From Acetobacteraceae bacterium (GTDB taxonomy: Bacteria > Pseudomonadota > Alphaproteobacteria > Acetobacterales > Acetobacteraceae): a stretch of DNA of 18,877 nucleotides. Shown here piece by piece: positions 1 to 7,911 of the stretch. The stretch spans positions 1 through 18,877 of the forward strand of contig JAIYAI010000374.1 of the NCBI GenBank assembly GCA_027489135.1, given 5' to 3'. A program made the translations under genes and the position numbers. Position 1 is the stretch's first letter. Every line of letters starts with the position of its first letter. The notes under the pieces are model-generated. The model searched no databases and was not told the DNA's origin. It was given only the letters and a program-made list of their open reading frames with translations.

Positions 1-50
1 GTTTCCTCCCCGCCGAGGACAAGTCGGCGCGATGTCGCGCAGGCTGTCAA
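1..50 (-). promoter_or_regulatory. possible leftward promoter and ribosome binding site for a gene beyond the left edge
   Basis: Read on the minus strand, the first bases end in GGAGGAAAC right at the window edge, which would be a good ribosome binding site for a start codon just outside. An exact TTGACA lies at 45-50 on the same strand, but the matching -10 (around 21-27) is poor. The region before otsB is therefore probably a short divergent intergenic spacer. I see no gene in 1-78. The call depends on sequence not in the window. Confidence 0.3.
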
Positions 51-120
51 CACGCGCCATCCCATCACGAAGCCCGGCGTGCGTGTGGCGCGCGGCGCGT
101 GCCGCCCCAACATCGCGGGA

Positions 121-840
121 ATGAGCGCTGCCGCTGCCGTTGCCCCGCCCGTCGACCTGGACGCGGTGGCCCTGCTTCTCGATCTCGACGGCACGCTGGT
201 GGACATCGCCGCCACGCCCGATGCCGTTCTCGCACCGCCTGGCCTGGGCGTGACCCTGGCGCTGCTCGCGCGGCGGCTCGACGATGCGCTCGCCGTGGTG
301 TCGGGCCGCCGGCTCGAGGATGTCGATCGTATCCTCGCGCCGCTGCGACTGACGGCCGCCGGCGAACATGGTGCCGTGATCCGGCTCAGCGGCGATGCCG
401 AACCGCAATGCGCCGCCCTGCCGCCGATGCCCTCCGCCTGGCGGCGCGTCGCGGCAGAATGGGCGGCGCTGCATCCCGGCGTGCTGCTGGAGGAAAAGCG
501 GGCAAGCTTCGTGCTGCACTATCGCCAGGCGCCCGTGGTCGGGCCCATGCTGCATGCCGCGCTGACGACGCTGCTCGCCGGGGATCACGCGCACGAGATC
601 CTGGCCGCGTCCTGCGCCTGGGAAGTGCGGCCGCGCGGTATCGACAAGGGCATGGCGGTGCACAGCCTGATGCGCGGCGCCGCCTTCCGTGGCCGGCGAC
701 CCGTGTTCATCGGCGACGACAGGACCGATGAGGACGGCATCGCGGCGGCCGAGGCGCTGGGCGGCTTCGGCCTGCGCGTGGCCGACAGCTTCGGCGACGC
801 CGCTGGCGTGCGCGCCTGGCTCGCGGGGCTGGTCGCATGA
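121..840 (+). CDS. otsB: trehalose-6-phosphate phosphatase (OtsB), HAD superfamily
   Basis: Cytoplasmic phosphatase that removes phosphate from trehalose 6-phosphate, the last step of the OtsA/OtsB pathway. With the ATG at 121 the protein is 239 aa, normal for the family. HAD motif I, LDLDGT, is at residues 20-25 with Asp21 and Asp23 as nucleophile and acid/base. VVSGR follows near residue 60, then the GEHGA signature, a conserved Lys in GIDKGMAV, and motif III/IV GDDRTDED with Asp199. An in-frame GTG at 79 would add 14 residues of low-complexity Arg/Ala-rich sequence before the conserved part, so 121 is preferred although its ribosome binding site is weak. The stop overlaps the next start (ATGA at 837-840), so translation of the GH15 gene is probably coupled. 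Function is confident; the exact start is less so. Confidence 0.93.
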   Translation: MSAAAAVAPPVDLDAVALLLDLDGTLVDIAATPDAVLAPPGLGVTLALLARRLDDALAVVSGRRLEDVDRILAPLRLTAAGEHGAVIRLSGDAEPQCAALPPMPSAWRRVAAEWAALHPGVLLEEKRASFVLHYRQAPVVGPMLHAALTTLLAGDHAHEILAASCAWEVRPRGIDKGMAVHSLMRGAAFRGRRPVFIGDDRTDEDGIAAAEALGGFGLRVADSFGDAAGVRAWLAGLVA

Positions 841-2630
841 CGCAGCCGCTCGACCTCGCCATCGCCGGCAACGGCACGCTGGCCGCGCTGATCGACCGCA
901 CCGGTCGCATCGGTTGGATGTGCTGGCCGCGGCTGGACGGCGACCCGGTCTTCTGCGCGCTGATGAACGGCGCCGATCCGGAGCACGGCTTCTTCGACGT
1001 GCCCGTCTCCGGCCTCGCGCGGGCGGAGCAGGCCTATCGCCGCAACACGGCGGTGGTGGAGACCGTCCTGACCGATACGCAGGGCCGCGCGCTGCGCATC
1101 ACCGACACGGTGCCGCGGCATCCGCGCTTCGACCGCATGTTCCGCCCGCCGCTCCTGGTCCGCCGGATCGAGCCCATCGCGGGCAATCCGCGCATCCGCA
1201 TCCGGCTGCGCCCGCGCTTCGACTGGGGCGCGGAGGCGCCGTCGCGCCGCGCCGGCAGCAACCATCTGCGCTTCCTCGGCCAGCAGGATACGCTGCGCCT
1301 GACGACGGACGCGCCGCTCGGCTTCATCGCGGAGGAGACGGAATTCGCGCTGGACCGTCCGCTGACCATGATCCTCGGCCCCGACGAGACGGTGCAGGAG
1401 AGTACGGCGCGCCTGGCGCGGGAGCTGGAGGACGAAACCACCGCCTACTGGGAGGACTGGGTGCGGCTGCTCGCCGTGCCCTTCGAGTGGCAGGACGCGG
1501 TGATTCGCGCCGCGATCACGCTGAAACTCTGCGCGCATGACGACACCGGCGGCATCGTCGCCGCGCTGACCACCTCCATCCCCGAAGCGCCCGGCACCGC
1601 GCGCAACTGGGACTACCGCTTCTGCTGGCTGCGTGACGCCTTCTTCACCGTGCAGGCGCTGAATCGCCTGGGCGCGACGCGGACGATGGAGGGTTTCATC
1701 CGCTACCTGACGGCGGCGCTGCCGGAGAACGGCGCGCTGCCGCGGCCCGTCTATCCCCTGGTGCCCAACGCGCCGATCGGCGAGCGCATCGCGCCGGCGC
1801 TGGCAGGCTTCCTCGGGCACGGTCCCGTGCGCATCGGCAATGCCGCCGCCGAGCAGGCGCAGCACGATGCCTGGGGAAGCGTCGTGATGGCCGCTGCGAT
1901 GATGTTCTTCGACCGCCGGCTGCCCCAGCCCGGCGACGAGGCGCTGTTCCGCCGCCTGGAACCGCTCGGCGCGGCGGCCGAGGTGGCGGCGCTGACGCCC
2001 GATGCCGGGATCTGGGAATATCGTGGCCGCACGCGCGTGCACACCTTCTCCGCCGCGATGTGCTGGGCGGCGCTCGATCGACTCGGCCGCATCGCCAAGG
2101 GGCTGGGCCTGGCGGCGGAGGCCACGTCCTGGAAGGCACGCGCGGACCGGTTGCGCGCGACGCTGCTGGAAAGCGCCTGGAACCCCGCGATCGGCAGCTT
2201 CACCGAAAGCCTTGGCGGCGACGGACTGGACGCCGCGCTGCTGCTGCTGCCGGAGATCGGCCTCGTCGCGCCGTCCGATCCGCGCTTCGTCGCAACGGTG
2301 GAGCAGATCCAGCGCAGCCTCGACCGTGGCGGGCTGCTGCTGCGCTACGGCATGCCCGACGATTTCGGGCTGCCCGACACAGCCTTCCTCGTCTGCTCCT
2401 TCTGGCTGGTCGATGCGCTGCACGCCATCGGACGGAAGGAGGAGGCGCGGGCGCTCTTCTCCCGCATTCTCGCACTGCGCAACCATGTCGGGCTGCTGGC
2501 CGAGGACGTCGATCCGCGCAACGGCCAGCTCTGGGGCAACTTCCCGCAGACCTATTCGCAGGTCGGGCTGATCCTCTCCGCCATGCGCCTCTCCCAGAGC
2601 TGGGAGGAGGGGTTTTGGCGCGCCTGGTGA
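837..2630 (+). CDS. glycoside hydrolase family 15 protein (glucoamylase/trehalase-like)
   Basis: A 597-aa protein of the bacterial GH15 type: an N-terminal beta-rich domain (about 1-220) starting LAIAGNGTLAALIDRTG, then an (alpha/alpha)6 barrel. Family signatures are NWDYRFCWLRDA, GIWEYRGRTRVH carrying the predicted general acid Glu394, and LLAEDVDPRNGQLWGNFPQ carrying the predicted base Glu556. The family includes glucoamylases, glucodextranases and some trehalases. Sequence alone does not give the substrate, but the position between otsB and otsA makes an alpha-glucoside linked to trehalose metabolism likely (inference). No signal peptide is visible, so it should be cytoplasmic. It overlaps otsB by 4 nt upstream and otsA by 16 nt downstream, implying one translationally coupled operon. 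This GH15 placement among ots genes recurs in other proteobacteria (recollection). Confidence 0.9.
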   Translation: MTQPLDLAIAGNGTLAALIDRTGRIGWMCWPRLDGDPVFCALMNGADPEHGFFDVPVSGLARAEQAYRRNTAVVETVLTDTQGRALRITDTVPRHPRFDRMFRPPLLVRRIEPIAGNPRIRIRLRPRFDWGAEAPSRRAGSNHLRFLGQQDTLRLTTDAPLGFIAEETEFALDRPLTMILGPDETVQESTARLARELEDETTAYWEDWVRLLAVPFEWQDAVIRAAITLKLCAHDDTGGIVAALTTSIPEAPGTARNWDYRFCWLRDAFFTVQALNRLGATRTMEGFIRYLTAALPENGALPRPVYPLVPNAPIGERIAPALAGFLGHGPVRIGNAAAEQAQHDAWGSVVMAAAMMFFDRRLPQPGDEALFRRLEPLGAAAEVAALTPDAGIWEYRGRTRVHTFSAAMCWAALDRLGRIAKGLGLAAEATSWKARADRLRATLLESAWNPAIGSFTESLGGDGLDAALLLLPEIGLVAPSDPRFVATVEQIQRSLDRGGLLLRYGMPDDFGLPDTAFLVCSFWLVDALHAIGRKEEARALFSRILALRNHVGLLAEDVDPRNGQLWGNFPQTYSQVGLILSAMRLSQSWEEGFWRAW

Positions 2631-3937
2631 TCGTCTCGAACCGCGTGCCGCCGCCGCGCGCGAAGGGCGCGCAGGCCGGCGGGCTGGCGGTGGCGCTGAA
2701 GGAGGCGCTCGGCCGGCGCGACGTCCTGTGGTTCGGCTGGACCGGTCAGACCACGGAGACGCCGGGGTTGCCGCATGTCACGCATGCGGGTACGCGCTGC
2801 TACGCCACGGCCGATCTCAGCCCGCCGGAGGAGCGCCTCTACTACACCGCCTACAGCAACGGCACGCTCTGGCCCCTGCTGCACTACCGCAGCGGCATCT
2901 TCGAGTTCGAGCGATCCGCCGAGGAAGCCTGGCGCGCGGTGAATGCCCGTTTCGCCGCCATGCTGGTGCCACTGCTGGAACCGGACGACGTCATCTGGAT
3001 CCACGACTATCACCTGATCCCGCTGGCACGGCTGCTGCGCGGCCTGGGCTGCACGCAGCGCATCGGCTTCTTCCTGCATGTTCCCTTCCCGCCCACCGCT
3101 CTCTTCGCCGCGCTGCCGCGGCGCGACGCGGTGCTGCAGGACCTCGCCGCGCCGCATCTGGTCGGCCTGCAGACGGAGCAGGACGCGATCCACCTGAGGC
3201 AGGCGCTCGCGGAACTCGGCCTCGAGACCCGTGTCGAATGCTTTCCCGTCGGCATCGACGCAGCGGAGTTCGCCCGTGCCGCGATCAAGGCCTCCGCCCA
3301 GCCGGACGTGGCGCGGCTGCGGGCGAGCCTCGGTGACCGCGCGCTGATCCTCGGCGTCGACCGGCTCGACTACAGCAAGGGGCTGCCGCACCGCTTCCGC
3401 GGATACGCCGCGCTGCTGAAGCAGCATGCGCAGCACCGCGGCAAGGTCACCTTCCTGCAGGTCGCCCCCGTCTCCCGCGGGGAGAGCGCGCAGTACCGGA
3501 TGCTGCGCCGCGAGCTCGACGAGCTTGCGGGCCGCATCAACGGCGAGCATGCGGAATATGACTGGATGCCGCTGCGCTGGCTGACACGGCCGTTGCCGCG
3601 CAGCCAGCTTGCGGGCTTCCTGCGGCATGCGCGGATCGGGCTGGTGACACCGCTGCGCGACGGGATGAACCTGGTCGCCAAGGAATACGTGGCGGCGCAG
3701 GACCCGGAGGATCCCGGCGTGCTGGTGCTGTCCCGCTTCGCCGGCGCGGCAGCGGAACTGCAGGGCGCGATCCAAGTCAATCCGCACGATCCGGCGGACA
3801 TCACGGAAGCGCTGCATACGGGGCTGACGATGCCGCTGGAGGAGCGCATGGCGCGCTGGCAGCATGACTACACGGCGGTGGCGAAGCCCCCCGCCGGCGA
3901 CTGGGCGCAATCCTTCCTGCAGGCGCTCGCGGCCTGA
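2615..3937 (+). CDS. otsA: trehalose-6-phosphate synthase (OtsA), GT20 family, TTG start
   Basis: Makes trehalose 6-phosphate from a nucleotide-activated glucose and glucose 6-phosphate, feeding OtsB. The 440-aa product has the GT20 landmarks: RLVIVSNR at the N-terminus, the GGL glycine loop near residue 22, WIHDYHL with Asp131, GFFLHVPFP, VDRLDYSKG with Arg250 and Lys255 (donor phosphate binding), and LRDGMNLVAKEY near the C-terminus. It matches the usual bacterial length. The chosen start is the TTG at 2615: an AGGAGG at 2605-2610 sits 4 nt upstream, and the resulting MARLVIVSNR is the normal family N-terminus. The next start candidate (GTG 2627) would cut into the first strand. The start lies inside the last codons of the GH15 gene, in another frame. 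Followed after 6 nt by a hairpin. Confidence 0.94.
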   Translation: MARLVIVSNRVPPPRAKGAQAGGLAVALKEALGRRDVLWFGWTGQTTETPGLPHVTHAGTRCYATADLSPPEERLYYTAYSNGTLWPLLHYRSGIFEFERSAEEAWRAVNARFAAMLVPLLEPDDVIWIHDYHLIPLARLLRGLGCTQRIGFFLHVPFPPTALFAALPRRDAVLQDLAAPHLVGLQTEQDAIHLRQALAELGLETRVECFPVGIDAAEFARAAIKASAQPDVARLRASLGDRALILGVDRLDYSKGLPHRFRGYAALLKQHAQHRGKVTFLQVAPVSRGESAQYRMLRRELDELAGRINGEHAEYDWMPLRWLTRPLPRSQLAGFLRHARIGLVTPLRDGMNLVAKEYVAAQDPEDPGVLVLSRFAGAAAELQGAIQVNPHDPADITEALHTGLTMPLEERMARWQHDYTAVAKPPAGDWAQSFLQALAA

Positions 3938-3943
3938 GGCAAA

Positions 3944-3972
3944 ACGGCGCCGGAGGAGGTCCCCGGCGCCGT
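3944..3972 (-). terminator. intrinsic terminator hairpin between convergent operons
   Basis: Perfect 10-bp inverted repeat, ACGGCGCCGG at 3944-3953 and CCGGCGCCGT at 3963-3972, around a 9-nt loop. On the minus strand the stem is followed by a short T run (TTTT, 3944-3941), the classical form of a terminator for the molybdenum hydroxylase operon. On the plus strand no T run follows, but the hairpin sits 6 nt after the otsA stop and may act in both directions. Confidence 0.75.
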
Positions 3973-3979
3973 CGGTAGT

Positions 3980-6256
3980 CTATTCCGCCGCCAGCTTCGG
4001 CGCCGCATCCAGCGCCGCGGAAAGCCGCGGCGGGGAGATGGGCAGGCTGGTCATGCGCGTGCCGCAGGCGCGGGCCACGGCATTGGCGATGGTCGCCAGC
4101 GGCGGGACGATCGGCACCTCGCCGACGCCGCGCACGCCGTAGGGATGGTGGGGGTTCGGCACCTCCACCAGGATGGTCTCGATCATCGGCAGGTCGGACG
4201 CGACCGGGATGCGGTAGTCGAGGAAGCCCGCGTTATCCAGGTGCCCCTTGGCGTTATAGATGTATTCCTCGTTCAGCGCCCAGCCGATGCCCTGCACCGC
4301 GCCGCCCTGGAGCTGGCCTTCCACGTAGGAGGGGTGGATGGCCGTGCCGACATCCTGCACGGCGGTGTAGCGGTCGATGACCACGTGCCCGGTCTCGGCA
4401 TCCACGCGTACATCGGCGATGTGCACGCCGAAGCCGGGGCCGGCGCCCTGCGCATTGAGCTGCGCATGGCCGTTGATCGGGCCGCCGGTCTTGCCGGCCT
4501 GGGCCGCGATCTGCGCCAGGGTCAGCGGCTCGAACTCGCCCACATTGTGGCCGGCGGGGCGGGCCTTGCCGCCTTCCCAGACCACGCCTTCCGGATCGAC
4601 GCCCCAGATCTTCGCCGCGCGGACGCGGAGTTCCTTGATGGCATCCTTGGTCGCGTTCACCACCGCCATGCCGGTGGCGAAGGTGACGCGGCTGCCGCCG
4701 GTGACGAAGTTGAAGCCGATGGAGTGCGTGTCGGCGATGACCGCCCGCACCTTGTCGTAGTCGACGCCCAGTTCCTCGGCTGCCATCAGCGCGAGGGAGG
4801 CGCGGCTGCCGCCGATATCCGGGTTGCCGGAGATCACGGTGACTGTCCCGTCTTCGCCCACATGGGCGGCGGCGGAGCTGTCGGCGCCGACATTGAACCA
4901 GAACCCGGCGGCGATGCCACGGGCATGGCCAGGCTTCACCGGCGACTTGTAGTGCGCGGAGTTCTTCGCGGCCTCCAGGCACTCGACCAGGCCGATACGG
5001 TCGAAGACCGGGCCGTAATGGGTCTTCGTGCCCTTCATGGCCGCGTTCTTCAGGCGCAGGTCGATCGGATCCATGCCCAGTTCCTGGGCCAGGATGTCGA
5101 TCGTGCTCTCCACCGCGAAGGAGGAGATCGGCGCGCCCGGCGCGCGATACGCCGCGACCTTGGGACGGTTGCTGACCACGTCGAAGCCGACGACGCGGAT
5201 GTTGTCGACGTCGTAGCAGGCCATGGAACACCAGCAGGCCGGCCCGATGGGCGAGCCCGGGAAGGCGCCGGCCTGGAGCGCGATGGTGATGTCGGCGGCG
5301 ACGATGCGGCCGTCCTTCTTCGCGCCGATCTTCACCGTCATGGCGCCGCCGGGGGCGGGGCCGGAGGCACGGAAGACCTCCTCCCGCGTCATGACCATCT
5401 TCACCGGCTTGCCGGACTTCTGCGACAGGCGGATCGCCACCGGCTCGAGGTAGACGACCGTCTTGCCGCCGAAGCCACCGCCGATCTCGGAGGGCGTCAC
5501 GCGGATCTGCGAGGTCTCGATCTGCAGCAGGCGCGAACAGAAGCCACGAACCTGGAAATGGCCCTGGGTCGTCGTCCAGACGGAAACCTGCCCGTCCTCC
5601 GCCGCGCTGGCGAGGCAGGCATGCGGCTCGATATAGGCCTGGTGCACGGGCGCGGTGGTGTACTTGCGCTCGATCACCACCTCGGCCTCGGCGAAGCCCT
5701 TCGCGACGTCGCCCTTCAGGTTCTCGATCCGCTTGGCGATGTTGCTGGGCTTCGTCGGCACCGGCTGCACGCCATCCGTGCGGATGTGGTCATGCAGGAT
5801 CGGCGCGCCGTCCTTCATCGCTTCCTCCACGTCGATGACGTGGGGGAGCAGCGCGTACTCCACCTTGATCAGCGCCAGGGCCTGCTTGGCGATCGCCTCG
5901 CTGGCGGCCGCGACGGCGGCGACCGGGTGCCCTTCGTACAGCACCTTCTCCCGCGCCATGATGGTGCGGGTGACGTCACGCAGGTTCACCTGCATCTCGC
6001 CCGCGGGGACGATCAGGTTCTCCTGCTCCGGGAAGTCGGCCGCGGTGACGACCGCCCGCACGCCCGGCAGCGCCGCGGCGGCGGATGTGTCGATCGACTT
6101 GATCACCGCATGCGGGTGCGGGCTGCGCAGCACGCGGCCGATCAGCTGGCCCGGCATGTTGAAGTCGGCGCCGAAGCGCGCGCGCCCGGTGACCTTGTCC
6201 GCGCCGTCCGGCCGCTTGGGCCGGGTGCCGATCCACTTGTAGACCTGTGCGGTCAT
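3980..6256 (-). CDS. molybdenum hydroxylase, molybdopterin-binding (large) subunit, xanthine dehydrogenase/CoxL family
   Basis: Catalytic subunit of a three-part molybdenum hydroxylase that adds water-derived oxygen to an aldehyde or aromatic/heteroaromatic carbon. The 758-aa protein has the N-terminal a/b-hammerhead domain (about residues 15-135) and the Mo-cofactor domains. GGGFGGK is at 259-265, AYRAPGAP occupies the loop that is AYRGxGxP in relatives, and the C-terminal GVRGVGEVP carries the predicted catalytic Glu713. The CO-dehydrogenase form I active-site loop (AYRCSFR) is absent, so this is not a true CO dehydrogenase. The start at 6256 is chosen because GGGAGG lies about 10 nt upstream; an in-frame start at 6280 adds 8 unlikely residues. 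It is the last gene of its operon, 123 nt after the 2Fe-2S gene, and ends at the 3944-3972 hairpin. Substrate unknown. Confidence 0.93.
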   Translation of the reverse strand: MTAQVYKWIGTRPKRPDGADKVTGRARFGADFNMPGQLIGRVLRSPHPHAVIKSIDTSAAAALPGVRAVVTAADFPEQENLIVPAGEMQVNLRDVTRTIMAREKVLYEGHPVAAVAAASEAIAKQALALIKVEYALLPHVIDVEEAMKDGAPILHDHIRTDGVQPVPTKPSNIAKRIENLKGDVAKGFAEAEVVIERKYTTAPVHQAYIEPHACLASAAEDGQVSVWTTTQGHFQVRGFCSRLLQIETSQIRVTPSEIGGGFGGKTVVYLEPVAIRLSQKSGKPVKMVMTREEVFRASGPAPGGAMTVKIGAKKDGRIVAADITIALQAGAFPGSPIGPACWCSMACYDVDNIRVVGFDVVSNRPKVAAYRAPGAPISSFAVESTIDILAQELGMDPIDLRLKNAAMKGTKTHYGPVFDRIGLVECLEAAKNSAHYKSPVKPGHARGIAAGFWFNVGADSSAAAHVGEDGTVTVISGNPDIGGSRASLALMAAEELGVDYDKVRAVIADTHSIGFNFVTGGSRVTFATGMAVVNATKDAIKELRVRAAKIWGVDPEGVVWEGGKARPAGHNVGEFEPLTLAQIAAQAGKTGGPINGHAQLNAQGAGPGFGVHIADVRVDAETGHVVIDRYTAVQDVGTAIHPSYVEGQLQGGAVQGIGWALNEEYIYNAKGHLDNAGFLDYRIPVASDLPMIETILVEVPNPHHPYGVRGVGEVPIVPPLATIANAVARACGTRMTSLPISPPRLSAALDAAPKLAAE

Positions 6257-6341
6257 CTTGGTTCCCTCCCGAAGCGGCACGTCCGGAGGGCGGGATCGCC
6301 CGCAGACGCAAATCCGCGAAGCAAAGCACAGTTCAGCACAA

Positions 6342-6368
6342 CGCCCGGCGACGCGACGCCGCCGGGCG
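6342..6368 (-). other. intercistronic stem-loop between the 2Fe-2S and molybdopterin subunit genes
   Basis: Perfect 9-bp inverted repeat, CGCCCGGCG at 6342-6350 and CGCCGGGCG at 6360-6368, with a 9-nt loop, 11 nt after the stop of the 2Fe-2S gene. No T run follows on either strand, so it does not look like a full terminator. It may attenuate or stabilise the message between two subunits (inference). Short GC-rich palindromes are frequent at this base composition, so chance is possible. Confidence 0.4.
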
Positions 6369-6379
6369 ATGCCGGGCCG

Positions 6380-6865
6380 TCAGGCCGCGACGGTCTTCCG
6401 CATGTCGGCCGCGACATCCATCACCGCGCGGATGATCTTGTCGTAGCCGGTGCAGCGGCAGAGGTTGCCGGCGAGCCAGAAGCGCACTTCCGTCTCGGTC
6501 GGGTCCGGGTTGCGGTCGAGCAGCGCCTTGGCGGCGACGAGCACGCCCGGGGTGCAGATGCCGCACTGCAGCGCGGCCATCTCGATGAATTTCTCCTGCA
6601 GCGGGTGCAGCTTCTCGCCCTGGGCGAGCCCCTCGATGGTGCCGATGTCATGGCCCTCGGCCTCCGCCGCCAGCATCAGGCAGGCGCAGGTCAGGCGGCC
6701 ATCGACGGTGATCGAGCAGGCGCCGCAGTCGCCGGAGCCGCAACCTTCCTTGCTGCCGGTCAGGCCGAGCGGCCCGCGCAGCACATCCAGCATGCTGTCC
6801 TGGGCGTCGCAGAGGTACTCGACCTCCTCGCCATTGATCTTCGTGGTGACGTGCAGCTTGGCCAT
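6380..6865 (-). CDS. molybdenum hydroxylase 2Fe-2S subunit (CoxS/XdhC-like small subunit)
   Basis: A 161-aa electron-transfer subunit carrying two 2Fe-2S clusters between the molybdenum and FAD subunits. The N-terminal plant-ferredoxin-like domain has Cys42, Cys47, Cys50 and Cys62 (GCGSGDCGACS, then CAC). The C-terminal helical domain has Cys101 and Cys104 in QCGICTPG and Cys136 and Cys138 in NLCRCTGY. All eight ligands are present. The extra Cys60 is not a usual ligand. The start ATG lies 2 nt after the stop of the FAD gene, so the two are translated together. Length is normal for separate small subunits (about 150-170 aa). The protein is cytoplasmic with no export signal. Confidence 0.95.
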   Translation of the reverse strand: MAKLHVTTKINGEEVEYLCDAQDSMLDVLRGPLGLTGSKEGCGSGDCGACSITVDGRLTCACLMLAAEAEGHDIGTIEGLAQGEKLHPLQEKFIEMAALQCGICTPGVLVAAKALLDRNPDPTETEVRFWLAGNLCRCTGYDKIIRAVMDVAADMRKTVAA

Positions 6866-6867
6866 GG

Positions 6868-7755
6868 TCAGTGAGTCCCCCCAACGGTGGCGCCCGAGGC
6901 GCGCTGGGCGGCGATCTTGGCCGCGCGCTTCAGCAGGACGCCGGAAATCTTCGTGCGGTATTCGATGGTGCCGCGCTTGTCGTTGATCGGCTTGCAGGCC
7001 GCGCGGCAGGCGGCCGCGGCCTTCTCCAGCGCCGCGTCGTCCAGCTTGGACCCGACCAGCGCCTTGGCCGCGTCCTCGACCAGCAGCACGGTCGGCGCCA
7101 CGGCGCCGAGGCCGACGCGGGCCGCGGTGACGGTGCCGTCCTTCAGCGTCAGGCTGACGCCGATGCCGACGACGGCGATGTCCATCTCCGTGCGCGGGAT
7201 CAGGCGGAGATAGGCGTCGGAAGACCCGGCGGCGGGCGCCGGCAGGGTCAGGCTGACGACGATCTCGCCGGGCTGCAGGCAGTTGCGTCCTGGGGCGGTC
7301 GGGAACTTCTCGACCGGCACCTCGCGGCGGCCGTTGGGGCCGGCGATCTGCACCGTCACGCCGGCGGCGACCATGGCGGGCACGCTGTCCGCGGCCGGGG
7401 AGGAGTTGCAGAGGTTGCCGCCGGCGGAGGCGCGGCCCTGCACCTGCTTCGAGCCGATGAGGTTGATCGCCTCGACCACGCCCGGGAAGGCGGCGACGAG
7501 CTTCTTGTGCTCCCCGATCACCGCGCCGGAGACCGCGGCGCCGATGCGGAAGCCGCCGCCCGGCAACTCCTCGATCGTCGTCATCTCGGGGATCTTCTTG
7601 ACGTCGACGATGGTCTGCGGCTCCCGCGCGCCGCTGCGCATCTGCACCAGGAGGTCGGTGCCGCCGGCCAGGACGAAGCCCTTGCCGCCCGCGGCCTGCA
7701 TGGCCTTCACGGCCTCCTCGATTGTGCCGGGTGCGAGGTATTTGATGTCGCTCAT
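6868..7755 (-). CDS. molybdenum hydroxylase FAD-binding (medium) subunit, CoxM family
   Basis: A 295-aa flavoprotein that passes electrons from the iron-sulfur subunit to an acceptor. The N-terminal FAD_binding_5 fold has the pyrophosphate motif AGGTDLL at residues 30-36 and a second FAD motif, GRASAGGNLCNSSPAAD, near 107-123. The C-terminal part, from about 185, resembles the CO_deh_flav_C domain. It is the first gene of the operon; the order FAD, 2Fe-2S, molybdopterin is that of classical coxMSL clusters. The start at 7755 gives the normal MSDIKYLAPGT start of the family. Upstream, 7756-7911 is a 156-nt spacer following the flavin oxidoreductase gene; no convincing -35/-10 pair was found there, so read-through from the upstream bisC-like operon is possible. 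Confidence 0.94.
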   Translation of the reverse strand: MSDIKYLAPGTIEEAVKAMQAAGGKGFVLAGGTDLLVQMRSGAREPQTIVDVKKIPEMTTIEELPGGGFRIGAAVSGAVIGEHKKLVAAFPGVVEAINLIGSKQVQGRASAGGNLCNSSPAADSVPAMVAAGVTVQIAGPNGRREVPVEKFPTAPGRNCLQPGEIVVSLTLPAPAAGSSDAYLRLIPRTEMDIAVVGIGVSLTLKDGTVTAARVGLGAVAPTVLLVEDAAKALVGSKLDDAALEKAAAACRAACKPINDKRGTIEYRTKISGVLLKRAAKIAAQRASGATVGGTH

Positions 7756-7911
7756 GTGCGTTTCCGTCGCCCTTCCTGTCGATCTTGCCCGCCCGCTCCA
7801 GGCCGGGAGGGAGTGGTATGGCCGGGGCCACGCGGCCGGATCACGGACGCGCGGCGTGGCGGCAGGGTCGACCGAATCGATGCCGGCCGCAAGGGGTGGG
7901 GGTGGGAGGTG

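Noticed and set aside
1..60. A short minus-strand frame from an ATG at 60 running off the left edge
   Set aside because: Only 20 codons are visible, without a ribosome binding site. The GGAGGAAAC at the edge fits better as the leader of a gene starting just outside.
585..2486. A minus-strand open frame of about 630 codons opposite otsB and the GH15 gene
   Set aside because: It has no motif or plausible ribosome binding site and is explained by the codon bias of the plus-strand genes.
4145..6874. A plus-strand open frame of about 900 codons opposite the molybdopterin and 2Fe-2S subunits
   Set aside because: It is antisense to genes with intact catalytic and cluster motifs, has no recognisable domain, and its composition is typical of a shadow frame.
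3980..7755. Identification as a carbon monoxide dehydrogenase (coxMSL)
   Set aside because: Gene order matches, but the form I active-site loop AYRCSFR is not in the large subunit, which has AYRAPGAP. A general molybdenum hydroxylase is the safer call.
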